Origin: Arenimonas sp049195245
GTDB lineage: Bacteria; Pseudomonadota; Gammaproteobacteria; Xanthomonadales; Xanthomonadaceae
Assembly (NCBI RefSeq): GCF_049195245.1
Contig: NZ_JBMIRR010000026.1
Coordinates: 62,001 to 126,000, forward strand
Reading direction: 5' to 3'
Length of the DNA: 64,000 nt
Part shown: in pieces, positions 44,559 to 53,122 of the stretch
Numbering within the stretch: position 1 is the stretch's first letter
Layout: each line of letters opens with the position of its first letter
Program-made: the position numbers and the translations under genes
The notes under the pieces: generated by a model
What the model saw: only the letters and a program-made list of their open reading frames with translations
The model's database searches: none
Told to the model about the DNA's origin: nothing

Positions 44559-44597
44559 GGGGGAAGGCGCGCACGCGCCGGTTCGGGGAGCAGGACG

Positions 44598-45278
44598 ATG
44601 ACGACGTGGTACTACGTGGATCGCAGCCAGACCCGCCAGGGTCCGGTGGACGCCAGCGTGCTGGTGCAGGCCCATGCCCGCGGCGAGGTGGACGACGCCA
44701 GCCTGGCCTGGCGGGAAGGGCTGGGCCAGTGGGCGCCGCTCGGCCAGTTCCGTGACGAGCTGGGCCTGGGCGCCGCGGCCCCGATGCCCCCGGTCCCGCC
44801 TCCCGCTCCCGCCTACGCCGCCAGCCCGGTCGCGGCGCCGGAGAAGAAAAGCGGCTGCGGGATCGTGGCGATCGTCCTAGTCGGCGTCGGGCTGTTCCTG
44901 ATCGTGCTGCTGGGCATCGCGGCGGCCATCGCCCTGCCCGCCTACCAGACGTATATCGTGCGCACCAAGGTGGCCACCGCGGTGATCGAGGCCCGGGCCG
45001 CGCAGGCGCAGGTGGAAGCCTTTGTCGCCAACACCGACCGCTGCCCCCGCGACGCGGCCGAGCTGGGCCTGTCGGCCCCGTCCTCCGAGGCGATCGAGCG
45101 CCTGGTGGTGGGCGAGGCCAACACCGGCATGTGCATGATCGAGCTCGAGCTCAAGGCGGTCGAGGGCGCTCCCGACCTGGCCGAAGGGCGCATCCGCCTG
45201 AGCCGGGACAACGCCGGCGAGTGGTACTGCACCAGCGACCTGGCCAACCGGGAACGCCTGCCGGCCGACTGCCGCTAG
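44598..45278 (+). CDS. GYF_2-domain protein with pilin-like transmembrane helix
   Basis: A 226-residue protein. Residues 1-55 (WYYVDRSQTRQGPVDASVL through WREGLGQWAPL) are a GYF_2/DUF4339 domain. A Pro/Ala linker leads to a helix at 89-113 that runs into AIALPAYQTYIVRTKVATAV, very like the first helix of type IV pilins. The rest has four Cys and ends in CR, as pilin C-termini often do. There is no prepilin cleavage site (no G before FTLIE), so it is a membrane-anchored pilin-like fusion, not a secreted pilin. The function is unknown. It sits alone between a terminator and topA. Confidence 0.8.
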   Translation: MTTWYYVDRSQTRQGPVDASVLVQAHARGEVDDASLAWREGLGQWAPLGQFRDELGLGAAAPMPPVPPPAPAYAASPVAAPEKKSGCGIVAIVLVGVGLFLIVLLGIAAAIALPAYQTYIVRTKVATAVIEARAAQAQVEAFVANTDRCPRDAAELGLSAPSSEAIERLVVGEANTGMCMIELELKAVEGAPDLAEGRIRLSRDNAGEWYCTSDLANRERLPADCR

Positions 45279-45293
45279 GACACCGCATCCCCG

Positions 45294-45317
45294 GGGGTCG
45301 GGGCGGTTTCCGACCCC
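45294..45317 (+). terminator. Possible hairpin after the GYF/pilin-like gene
   Basis: GGGGTCGG (45294-45301) pairs with CCGACCCC (45310-45317), 15 bases after the stop. There is no T-run, so termination is uncertain. A second 8-bp hairpin (45381-45388 with 45393-45400) lies in the topA leader. Confidence 0.35.
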
Positions 45318-45450
45318 TGCCCGCGCCGGCCTTGCTTGACAGTGCCGGCCGGGCTGGTGCCTTAATGAAAAAGAACACCCGGCCCGCGCTCCCGCGGGCC
45401 GCGCCGTCTGGGCGCCCCTTTCAACGGATTCAGCGAGCACACCCCCGGCC

Positions 45451-47982
45451 ATGGCCAAGAACCTCCTCATCGTCGAATCGCCCGCCAAGGCCAAGACGAT
45501 CAACAAGTACCTGGGCAAGGATTTCCACGTCCTGGCCTCGTACGGCCATGTCCGCGACCTGGTGCCCAAGGAGGGCGCGGTCGATCCGGCGAACGACTTC
45601 GCCATGCGCTACGAGCTGATCGAAAAGAACGAGAAGCACGTCGAGGCCATCGCCAAGGCCGCCAAGTCGGCCGAGGCCATCTACCTGGCCACCGACCCGG
45701 ACCGCGAAGGCGAGGCCATCAGCTGGCACATCTCCGAGATCCTGAAGGAGCGCGGCCTGCTCAAGGGCAAGGCCCTGCACCGGGTGGTGTTCACGGAAAT
45801 CACCCCGCGGGCGATCAAGGCCGCGGTGGACAACCCCCGCCAGGTGGCCGGCGACCTGGTGGACGCCCAGCAGGCGCGCCGCGCCCTGGACTACCTCGTC
45901 GGCTTCAACCTCTCGCCGGTGCTGTGGCGCAAGGTGCAGCGCGGCCTGTCCGCCGGCCGCGTGCAGTCGCCGGCGCTGCGCATGATCGTCGAGCGCGAGG
46001 AGGAGATCGAAGCCTTCGTGCCGCGCGAGTACTGGTCCATGGAGGCCGAGCTCAACCATCCGCAGCAGGCCTTCACGGCGCGCCTGGTCAAGCTGGACGG
46101 CCAGAAGTTCGAGCAGTTCACGATCACCGACTCCAAGGCCGCGGAGGCCGCGCGCGCGCGGCTGGTCAAGGCCGCCGGCGACGCCCTGCGCGTCACCGAC
46201 GTGGTCAGCAAGGAGCGCAAGCGCCGGCCCTCGCCGCCCTTCATCACCTCCACGCTGCAGCAGGAGGCCGCGCGCAAGCTCGGCTTCACCACCTCGCGCA
46301 CGATGCGGGTGGCGCAGAAGCTGTACGAGGGCGTGGCCATCGGCGAGGAGGGCGCGGTCGGCCTGATCAGCTACATGCGTACCGACTCCGTCAACCTCTC
46401 GGCCGAGGCCGTCGCCGAGATCCGCGACGTGATCGCGCGCGACTTCGGCACCGGCGCGGTGCCCGACAAGCCCAACGAGTACAAGTCCAAGTCCAAGAAC
46501 GCCCAGGAAGCGCACGAGGCCATCCGGCCCACGTCCGCGCTGCGCACGCCGGCTTCGGTAGCGAAGTACCTCGACGATGACGCGCGCCGGCTGTACGAAC
46601 TGGTCTGGAAGCGCACCGTCGCCTCGCAGATGGTGCCGGCCACGATGAACACCGTCTCGGTCGAGCTGGCCGCCGGCAGCGAGCACAGCTTCCGCGCCAG
46701 CGGCACCACCGTGATCGACCCGGGCTTCCTGGCCGTGTACGAAGAGGGCAAGGACGCCAAGACCTCCGAGGACGAGGACGAGGGCCGCAAGCTGCCGCCG
46801 ATGAAGACCGGCCAGACCGTGCCCCTGGGCAGCATCCACACCGACCAGCATTTCACCGAGCCGCCGCCGCGCTTCTCGGAAGCCTCGCTGGTGAAGACGC
46901 TGGAGGAATACGGCATCGGCCGGCCTTCGACATACGCCAGCATCATCCAGGTGCTGCAGAACCGCGAATACGTGTACCTGGACAACCGCCGCTTCCGTCC
47001 CAGCGACGTCGGCCGCGCGGTGGCCAACTTCCTCACCGGCCACTTCATGCAGTACGTGGACTACGACTTCACCGCCAAGCTCGAGGACGAGCTGGACTCG
47101 GTCGCGGCCGGCGAGGCGGCGTGGATCCCGCTGCTGGAGCGGTTCTGGAAGCCGTTCAAGGCCACCATCGACGAGAAGAGCGAATCGGTCGACCGCTCCG
47201 AGGCCACCGGCTCGCGCGTGCTGGGCGTGGACCCGAAGTCGGGCAAGCCGGTGTCGGTGCGGCTGGGCCGCTACGGGCCCTTCGCGCAGATCGGCACCGC
47301 CGAGGACGAGGACAAGCCCAAGTTCGCCTCGCTGCGGCCGGGCACCAGCATGCACACCATCACGCTGGAGGAGGCGCTGCCGCTGTTCAACCTGCCGCGC
47401 AGCCTGGGCCAGCACGAGGGCAAGGACGTCACGGTGGCCATCGGCCGCTTCGGGCCGTTCGTGAAGCTGGGCGACACCTACGCGTCGCTGGGCAAGACCG
47501 ACGACCCGTACACGATCAGCTTCGAGGCCGCGGTCGAACTCGTGCGCGCCAAGATCGAGATGATCGCCAACCGCACCATCAAGGTCTTCCCGGGCACCGA
47601 GATCCAGGTCCTCAACGGCCGCTACGGTCCCTACATCACCGACGGCGAGAAGAACGGCAAGATTCCCAAGGACCGTGACCCGGCCAGCCTGACCCAGGCC
47701 GAATGCGAAGAACTGCTGCTGGCCGGCAAGCCGGTGCGCAAGGGCGGCCGCTTCGGCAAGAAGGTCGCGGCGAAGAAGGTGCCTGCAAAACGCAAGGCGG
47801 CGGCAGCCGCGGACGCATCGGCCCCCGCGCCAGGCAAGAAGGCCGCGGTGAAGAAGGCACCCGCCAGGAAAGCCGCGAAGAAGGCCGCAAAGAAAACGGC
47901 GAAGAAGGCCACCAAGAAGGCGAGCAAGACGCCCGCGCGCAAGGCGGCGCCCGCCAAGGCGGCGACGCGCAAGACCGCCTGA
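45451..47982 (+). CDS. topA: DNA topoisomerase I
   Basis: An 843-residue type IA topoisomerase that relaxes negative supercoils. The Toprim domain opens with ESPAKAKTI and has the metal triad TDPDREGE (81-88). The active-site Tyr is Tyr308 in SYMRTDS. C-terminal Toprim_C-like repeats (RYGPFAQIG, RFGPFVKLG, RYGPYITDG) replace the Cys4 zinc ribbons of E. coli TopA; only one Cys occurs in the C-terminal third. The last 90 residues are a Lys/Ala-rich tail that resembles histone H1 and should bind DNA non-specifically. Confidence 0.97.
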   Translation: MAKNLLIVESPAKAKTINKYLGKDFHVLASYGHVRDLVPKEGAVDPANDFAMRYELIEKNEKHVEAIAKAAKSAEAIYLATDPDREGEAISWHISEILKERGLLKGKALHRVVFTEITPRAIKAAVDNPRQVAGDLVDAQQARRALDYLVGFNLSPVLWRKVQRGLSAGRVQSPALRMIVEREEEIEAFVPREYWSMEAELNHPQQAFTARLVKLDGQKFEQFTITDSKAAEAARARLVKAAGDALRVTDVVSKERKRRPSPPFITSTLQQEAARKLGFTTSRTMRVAQKLYEGVAIGEEGAVGLISYMRTDSVNLSAEAVAEIRDVIARDFGTGAVPDKPNEYKSKSKNAQEAHEAIRPTSALRTPASVAKYLDDDARRLYELVWKRTVASQMVPATMNTVSVELAAGSEHSFRASGTTVIDPGFLAVYEEGKDAKTSEDEDEGRKLPPMKTGQTVPLGSIHTDQHFTEPPPRFSEASLVKTLEEYGIGRPSTYASIIQVLQNREYVYLDNRRFRPSDVGRAVANFLTGHFMQYVDYDFTAKLEDELDSVAAGEAAWIPLLERFWKPFKATIDEKSESVDRSEATGSRVLGVDPKSGKPVSVRLGRYGPFAQIGTAEDEDKPKFASLRPGTSMHTITLEEALPLFNLPRSLGQHEGKDVTVAIGRFGPFVKLGDTYASLGKTDDPYTISFEAAVELVRAKIEMIANRTIKVFPGTEIQVLNGRYGPYITDGEKNGKIPKDRDPASLTQAECEELLLAGKPVRKGGRFGKKVAAKKVPAKRKAAAAADASAPAPGKKAAVKKAPARKAAKKAAKKTAKKATKKASKTPARKAAPAKAATRKTA

Positions 47983-47989
47983 ACGGCTT

Positions 47990-48010
47990 CGGGATTTTTC
48001 ACAAATCCCG
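47990..48010. terminator. Hairpin between topA and the protease gene
   Basis: CGGGATTT (47990-47997) pairs with AAATCCCG (48003-48010) around a five-base loop, eight bases after the topA stop. Internal T/A pairs and lack of a following T-run make it a modest terminator. A TACACT at 48025-48030 could be the -10 of the protease promoter. Confidence 0.45.
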
Positions 48011-48061
48011 GGGCGGGCTGTGGCTACACTAGGGGTTCCCACGCCCCTGCGGAGTCCCGCC

Positions 48062-49795
48062 ATGTCCACCCGTCGAACCCTTTGCTCGCTGGCGATCGCG
48101 ATCGCGCTCGCGGCGCCCGCCGTGCACGCCGCCGCGGTGGACCGCGTCTCCGGCGAACCCGCCCGCACCACCAAGGCCGAAGCCGCGCCGACCTGGCGCC
48201 TGCCCAACGCCTCCGCCGCCGGCACTTCGCGCATGCTGCTGTCCGAACTGCCGGTCACGCGCATCGCCGACGTGCAGAAACGCAACAGCCGCGAAGGCAT
48301 TGCCACCCAGATCGGCATCGCCCGCGACACCGCGTCGGAAGCACCGGCCGGTCTGCCGGCGCTGCGCTGGCAGGATGTCGCCGGCGGCAAGGTCGCCCGC
48401 ATCGAAGTCGGCTCGCCCGACGCGCCCGGCATGCGCCTGGGCCTGCAGCTCAACGGCCTGCCCGAGGGCGCCGAACTGCGCTTCGCCGGTTCGGACGATC
48501 TGGCGCGCGTGCTGCTGGTCAGCGGCGCCGAGGCGCGCAAGCTCTCCTCGCAGGACATCTACTGGACGCCGATGACCGACGGCGAGTTCCAGGTGATCGA
48601 GATCTTCGCGCCCAAGGGCATGGACACCGCGCGCATCAAGCCGCAGGTGCCGCAGATCTCGCACCTGCTGGCCAACAGCCGCGAGCTGTTCTCGCTGGGC
48701 AAGGCCATCGGCGATTCCGGCGCCTGCAACGTGGACACCGTCTGCCGCGTTGCCGCGCTCGGCCAGAACTTCGTCAATGCGAAGAATGCCGTCGCGCGCA
48801 TGACCTTCGTGGACGGCGGCTCCAGCTACACCTGCACCGGCACCCTGCTCAACGACACGGTCGCCGCCACCCAGGTGCCGTACTTCTATTCGGCTGACCA
48901 CTGCATCAGCAGCCAGACCGTGGCCTCCACGCTCAACACCTTCTGGGGCTTCGAGGCCACCACCTGCAACGGCCTGGTGGCCGCGGCGAACACCCAGCTC
49001 ACCGGCGGCGCCACCCTGCTGTACTCCGACGCCAACACCGATGCGCTGCTGCTGCGCCTGGGCAACGCGCCGCCGGCCGGCGCCTTCTTCAGCGGCTGGA
49101 ACGCCACGCAGATCGCCGACAACGCCGACGTGCTGGCCATCCACCACCCGGCCGGCGACCTGAAGATGAGCTCGCTGGGCAAGAAGGTGACGCAGGACGC
49201 GGAGATGATCCACGCCGGCTGGACCAGCGGCACCACCGAGGGCGGCAGCAGCGGCTCGGGCCTGTTCACGCTGGGCTCGGGCGGCTACGAGCTGCGCGGT
49301 GGCCTGTTCGGCGGAAGTGCTTCGTGCGCCAACAGCGGCAACATCGCCACGGCCGCCAATCGCGACTACTACTCGCGCCTGGACGTGGTGTACCCGTCGA
49401 TCCAGCAGTGGCTGGCCCCCACCACCACGTCCAACGGCCCGACCCGCAACAACGGCGGCCTCTGGTACGTGCCTTCGGAAGCGGGCTGGGGCATCACCGC
49501 GTTCCAGTTCTCGGGCGGCAACAACGTGCTGTTCGTCACCTGGTATGCGTTCAACTCGGCCGGCCAGCCGGTCTGGTACCAGCTCGACGGGCAGTGGACC
49601 GGCACCGACATCAACTCCGGCCCGGTGCGCCGCTACACCGGCCCGGCCTGGAGCACCAGCTTCAATCCCGCCCAGGTCGCCTTTACCAATGTCGGCACGG
49701 CCACCATCAACTTCACCTCGGCCACCGCCGCCACGCTGACCTACACGGTGGACGGCGTCACCCGCACCGTCACGCTGTCCAAGATCGGCAGCTGA
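48062..49795 (+). CDS. Secreted trypsin-like (lysyl endopeptidase type) serine protease
   Basis: A 577-residue secreted S1-family protease. A signal peptide (to about residue 24) and a pro-region of about 190 residues precede the catalytic domain. The triad is His280 in SADHC, Asp327 in SDANTDALLL and Ser397 in GGSSGSG, the arrangement of lysyl endopeptidases such as Achromobacter protease I. Cys222, 228, 258, 281 and 302 offer disulfides. The C-terminal 120 residues (GGLWYVPSEAGWGITAFQF onward) form a beta domain repeated on many secreted proteins of Lysobacter relatives. Preference for Lys is inferred from the family. Confidence 0.88.
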   Translation: MSTRRTLCSLAIAIALAAPAVHAAAVDRVSGEPARTTKAEAAPTWRLPNASAAGTSRMLLSELPVTRIADVQKRNSREGIATQIGIARDTASEAPAGLPALRWQDVAGGKVARIEVGSPDAPGMRLGLQLNGLPEGAELRFAGSDDLARVLLVSGAEARKLSSQDIYWTPMTDGEFQVIEIFAPKGMDTARIKPQVPQISHLLANSRELFSLGKAIGDSGACNVDTVCRVAALGQNFVNAKNAVARMTFVDGGSSYTCTGTLLNDTVAATQVPYFYSADHCISSQTVASTLNTFWGFEATTCNGLVAAANTQLTGGATLLYSDANTDALLLRLGNAPPAGAFFSGWNATQIADNADVLAIHHPAGDLKMSSLGKKVTQDAEMIHAGWTSGTTEGGSSGSGLFTLGSGGYELRGGLFGGSASCANSGNIATAANRDYYSRLDVVYPSIQQWLAPTTTSNGPTRNNGGLWYVPSEAGWGITAFQFSGGNNVLFVTWYAFNSAGQPVWYQLDGQWTGTDINSGPVRRYTGPAWSTSFNPAQVAFTNVGTATINFTSATAATLTYTVDGVTRTVTLSKIGS

Positions 49796-49814
49796 TCCTG
49801 CGGTACCGGCATGG

Positions 49815-49845
49815 CGCAGCCGGGCGGCTCATCCGCCCGGCTGCG
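49815..49845. terminator. Bidirectional hairpin between convergent genes
   Basis: A 13-bp perfect stem (49815-49827 with 49833-49845) encloses a five-base loop that contains part of the amidohydrolase stop codon. It lies 20 bases after the protease stop. It is GC-rich without a T-run, so it may work on both strands or only protect mRNA ends. Confidence 0.6.
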
Positions 49846-51406
49846 GCAGTCGCGTGATACCGCGGCGCGCCTTCTCGTCGGCCACGATGCGGCGCACGTC
49901 GCCCAGCAGCGCCGGCGCATCGAACACCAAGCCCCCCTTGATCGTGTAGCGCACGCCGCCCACGCGCTGCAGCTGGCCGTCATCGCCCAGCCGCAGATGG
50001 CCGGTGCCGTAGAGCACCTTCAGGTTGGCCAGCGGATTCTCGGCCAGCACCACCAGGTCGGCGTATTTGCCCGCTTCGACCGAACCCAGCCGGTCCGCCG
50101 CGCCCAGCGCTTCGGCGCCCGACAGCGTGGCCGCGCGGATCACCTCCAGCGGATGGAAGCCGGCCTCGCGCAGCAGCTCGAGTTCCTCGATGGTGCCGAA
50201 GCCGTAGGTCTTGTAGATGTAGCCCGAATCGCTGCCGACGGTGACGCGGCCGCCGCGGTTCTTGTAGTCCTGCACGAAGGCCATCCAGCGCCGGTAGTTG
50301 TCCTTCCACGCCGCCTCTTCCTCGCTGCCCCAGTCGAAGAAGAAGCTGCCGTGGTTGTCGCGGTTGGGCGTGAAGAAGTCCCACAGCGCGGGATGCGTGT
50401 AGGCCTCGTGCCAGTCCGCCGTGCGCGCGCGCATCAGGTCGCGCGTCGCCTGGTAGATGGTGAAGGTGGGGTCGAGCGTGAAGTCCAGCGCCAGCAGTTC
50501 GGTGATCACCGCCTCGTAGCGCGAGCTGCCCTTTTCGCTGGCCTGCGCCCAAAGCCGGCCGGCCTGGCCGAAGCGGTGCTGTTCGTCCATGAAGTTGTAG
50601 TCGGCCGGATACTGCTGCACGGTCTGGCCCTCGAACAGCGCTTCTGGCAGGCCGTACCAGTGCTCCATGGTGGTCAGCCCCCAGCGCGCGGTGGTGAGCA
50701 CGTTCACGCGCGACACGTCGAGCTGCGCATGGTGGCAGGCGCTGCGCAGGCCCTGCTTGCGCAGCTCGTCGAAGGCCGCCTCCAGGATGTCGGGGCGGTA
50801 GCCGAAGCACTTCATGCCCAGGCCGCCCTTGGCCTTGACCTCGCGCACCCACTGCCGCGCCTGCTCCGGGGTGGCGATCGGCGTGTCGCGGCCCAGTCCG
50901 AAGAAAGCGTACGGGAAGATGCGCGGCGCAGTGATGGCCTGGGCGGCGCTGCGACGGCTTTCCGACACGCACCAGTCCAGGCCGTTGCCGCAGCCCGGGT
51001 CGCGCACGGTGGTGATGCCGTGCGCCAGCCAGAGCTTGTAGACGTATTCGGCGGTGACGCCCTGCTCTTCGCCGCCGATGTGGCCATGCAGGTCCACCAG
51101 GCCCGGCATCACGAACTGCCCGGCGAGGTCGATCTCGCGCCCGCCCGGCTTCAGCGCCGGACGTTTGGCGGGATCAATGCGAGAGCGCGCGCTGCCGACG
51201 ATGCGCACCTCGGTGATGCGGTCGCCCTCGATCACGATGTCCACCGGACCGTAGGCCGGTGCGCCGGTGCCGGTGATCACCGTGGCGCCGCGCAGGATCA
51301 GCTGCGGGTAGGGACCCTCGCCTTCGGTACGCGCGGGCGCGGCGGGAATGGCGGCACCGGCGGCCGCCGGCATCAGCAGGGCAAGCATGAACAGCAGTCG
51401 CATCAT
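49829..51406 (-). CDS. Exported amidohydrolase
   Basis: A 525-residue member of the metal-dependent amidohydrolase superfamily (imidazolonepropionase/Xaa-Pro dipeptidase-like branch). It has a signal peptide (MMRLLFMLALLMPAAAGA). Metal-site candidates are His-x-His in VDLHGH, Lys in GMKCFG, His in CHHAQ and MEHW, and Asp in GSDSGYI. The substrate is not predictable; exported relatives act on N-acyl amino acids or cyclic dipeptides. ATG 51403 is an equal alternative start. It is divergent from the DUF4124 protein, 49 bases apart. Confidence 0.85.
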   Translation of the reverse strand: MMRLLFMLALLMPAAAGAAIPAAPARTEGEGPYPQLILRGATVITGTGAPAYGPVDIVIEGDRITEVRIVGSARSRIDPAKRPALKPGGREIDLAGQFVMPGLVDLHGHIGGEEQGVTAEYVYKLWLAHGITTVRDPGCGNGLDWCVSESRRSAAQAITAPRIFPYAFFGLGRDTPIATPEQARQWVREVKAKGGLGMKCFGYRPDILEAAFDELRKQGLRSACHHAQLDVSRVNVLTTARWGLTTMEHWYGLPEALFEGQTVQQYPADYNFMDEQHRFGQAGRLWAQASEKGSSRYEAVITELLALDFTLDPTFTIYQATRDLMRARTADWHEAYTHPALWDFFTPNRDNHGSFFFDWGSEEEAAWKDNYRRWMAFVQDYKNRGGRVTVGSDSGYIYKTYGFGTIEELELLREAGFHPLEVIRAATLSGAEALGAADRLGSVEAGKYADLVVLAENPLANLKVLYGTGHLRLGDDGQLQRVGGVRYTIKGGLVFDAPALLGDVRRIVADEKARRGITRLPQPGG

Positions 51407-51455
51407 GGCGGCGTCCGGGCTGGAAGTGGCGGCGTCGCGGGCGGACAATCGCCGC

Positions 51456-52046
51456 ATGCGAACGCTTCGGTGGTCCAGCTTAGCGATATTGCTGCTCGCC
51501 GTCGGCGCGCCCGGCGCCAGCGAGATCACGGTCTACCGCTGCGTGGACGCCAAGGGCGTGGTCAGCCTGCAGGATGAACCCTGCCCGGCCGGCCAGACCG
51601 GCAGCCAGCGCAGCATGACCCGGCCGCAGGATCCGCCGGCGCGTGCTTCCGCCCCACCGCCGGCGCCCGCGGACGATGAACCGCCGGAGGCTGCCCCTGC
51701 GCTGCCGCCCCCGCCCGCCGGCCCGCTGTTCGCGCCGCCGCCGCTGTTCCAGTGCACCGACTACGACGGCGACGTGCGCTACTCCGAAGACTACGACCCC
51801 AACCGCCGCTGCGTGCCGCTGTCGGTGCTGGGCTACGACGTGCGCGGCTCCGCGCAGGGCGCCGCCACCTGCCGCTGGGTTTCCGAGTCCTGCCTGCAGC
51901 TCGACGATGCCTCCGCCTGCCGGCAGTTCAAGGCGCGGCTGGAGGTGGCGCGGTCCAACGCCCTGCATGCCTTCAGCGACACGGCGGCGTTCCGGAAATC
52001 GGAAGTGACGCGCCTGGAGCGCATCATCCGCGACAGCTGCCCGTAA
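51456..52046 (+). CDS. Exported DUF4124-domain protein
   Basis: A 196-residue exported protein with a signal peptide (MRTLRWSSLAILLLAVGAPGAS). It carries the DUF4124 motif VYRCVDAKGVVSLQDEPCPAGQ just after it. A Pro/Ala-rich linker (about 50-90) leads to a Cys-containing C-terminal part (QCTDYDGDVRYSEDYD, then several Cys), which looks like a second degenerate DUF4124 unit. DUF4124 proteins are common in xanthomonads and pseudomonads and have no known function. The stop is seven bases from the convergent SDR gene. Confidence 0.8.
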   Translation: MRTLRWSSLAILLLAVGAPGASEITVYRCVDAKGVVSLQDEPCPAGQTGSQRSMTRPQDPPARASAPPPAPADDEPPEAAPALPPPPAGPLFAPPPLFQCTDYDGDVRYSEDYDPNRRCVPLSVLGYDVRGSAQGAATCRWVSESCLQLDDASACRQFKARLEVARSNALHAFSDTAAFRKSEVTRLERIIRDSCP

Positions 52047-52053
52047 GCGCGGC

Positions 52054-52830
52054 TCAGAACCCGTAGCGCAGGAAGCCGCCGTCCACCGCGATGCATTCGC
52101 CGGTGACGTAGCTGGACGCGGGCAAGCACAGGAAGGCGACGGCCGCGGCCACTTCTTCCGGTTCGCCGACGCGGCCCATCGGCGTGCGATCAATCACTTC
52201 GTCCAGGTAATCGGCGTCGGCCAGCGCCGCCGAGGTGCGGCGCGTGCGGATGTACCACGGCGCCACCGAATTCACCCGCACGCCGTCCTCGGCCCATTCG
52301 CAGGCCAGGTTGCGCGTCATCTGGTGCAGGGCCGCCTTGCTCATGCCGTAGGGCGACCCGGTGCGCACGTGGGTCAGCCCCGAGACCGAGCCCACGTTCA
52401 CTATGGCGGACGCGGCGTGCTGGCTCAGCAGCGGGAAGGCGAAGCGGCTGAGCTCGAAGGCCGAGAACAGGTTGGCTTCGAAGATCGCGCGCCATTCGGC
52501 GTCGGCGTAGTCCATGGACGGCTTGCGGTCGTTGGCGCCGGCGTTGTTGACCAGGATCTGCAGGCCATTGCCCAGGTCCTCGACCCAGTCGAAGATTTCG
52601 CGCCGCTGCTCGGCGTCGGCCACGTCGGCCGCGAAACCGCGCACCTGCGCCTCGGGAAACTGTTCCTCCAGTTCGCCGCAGCTGGCCTCCAGCTGCGCCT
52701 CGTCGCGCGCGACCAGCATCACGTCGGCCCCGAGGCCCAGCAGCTCGGCAGCGATCGCGCGACCGATGCCAACGCTCGCGCCGGTCACCAGGGCCACTTG
52801 TCCGTCCAGCCGCCAGCGGTGTGCGCCCAT
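52054..52830 (-). CDS. SDR-family oxidoreductase, tropinone-reductase-like
   Basis: A 258-residue classical short-chain dehydrogenase. The NAD(P) motif TGASVGIG is at 16-23, NNAG at 95-98, and the catalytic residues are Ser148, Tyr161 and Lys165 (YGMSK). The sequence VNSVAPWYIRT and the overall pattern are close to plant tropinone-reductase-like and 3-oxoacyl-ACP reductase-type proteins. The substrate is unknown. ATG 52830 starts at MGAHRW. It is divergent from the small lipoprotein. Confidence 0.92.
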   Translation of the reverse strand: MGAHRWRLDGQVALVTGASVGIGRAIAAELLGLGADVMLVARDEAQLEASCGELEEQFPEAQVRGFAADVADAEQRREIFDWVEDLGNGLQILVNNAGANDRKPSMDYADAEWRAIFEANLFSAFELSRFAFPLLSQHAASAIVNVGSVSGLTHVRTGSPYGMSKAALHQMTRNLACEWAEDGVRVNSVAPWYIRTRRTSAALADADYLDEVIDRTPMGRVGEPEEVAAAVAFLCLPASSYVTGECIAVDGGFLRYGF

Positions 52831-52890
52831 CTGCGATCTCCGGAAGTCCCGGGCGTAGGATAGCGGGGTCACCCCTGCCAGGAGCAGCCC

Positions 52891-53115
52891 ATGCGCCTCA
52901 TCCTTGTACTGGCCGCCAGCCTGGCGCTCGCCGCATGCCGCGACCCCGCTCCGCTTCCCGATGACCCGCCGGCGCCGCAGGCCGCCGCCAGCACGGACGC
53001 CACCCAGCTTCGCGACGCCATCCAGGAACCGATCGACAAGGCCAAGGCCGTCGAGGCCACCCAGGCCGCCGACGAAGCAGAGCGGCAGAAGGCCCTGCAG
53101 GACGCCGGCGGCTGA
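52891..53115 (+). CDS. Small lipoprotein, 74 residues
   Basis: AGGAG precedes the ATG. The signal ends in the lipobox ALAAC (Cys16), leaving a 59-residue acidic mature peptide with a helical Ala/Glu/Lys stretch (LRDAIQEPIDKAKAVEATQAADEAERQKAL, split by charge periodicity). It is probably an outer-membrane lipoprotein. No function is known. The stop is seven bases from the convergent sppA stop. Confidence 0.8.
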   Translation: MRLILVLAASLALAACRDPAPLPDDPPAPQAAASTDATQLRDAIQEPIDKAKAVEATQAADEAERQKALQDAGG

Positions 53116-53122
53116 GCCTACC

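Noticed and set aside
44598..45278. Genuine type IV major or minor pilin
   Set aside because: The pilin-like helix is internal, preceded by a GYF_2 domain and linker, and there is no Gly-Phe-Thr prepilin peptidase site.
45430..48558. 1,042-codon leftward open frame opposite topA
   Set aside because: Low-complexity Val/Leu/Gly/His composition with no domain. topA on the other strand has every type IA motif.
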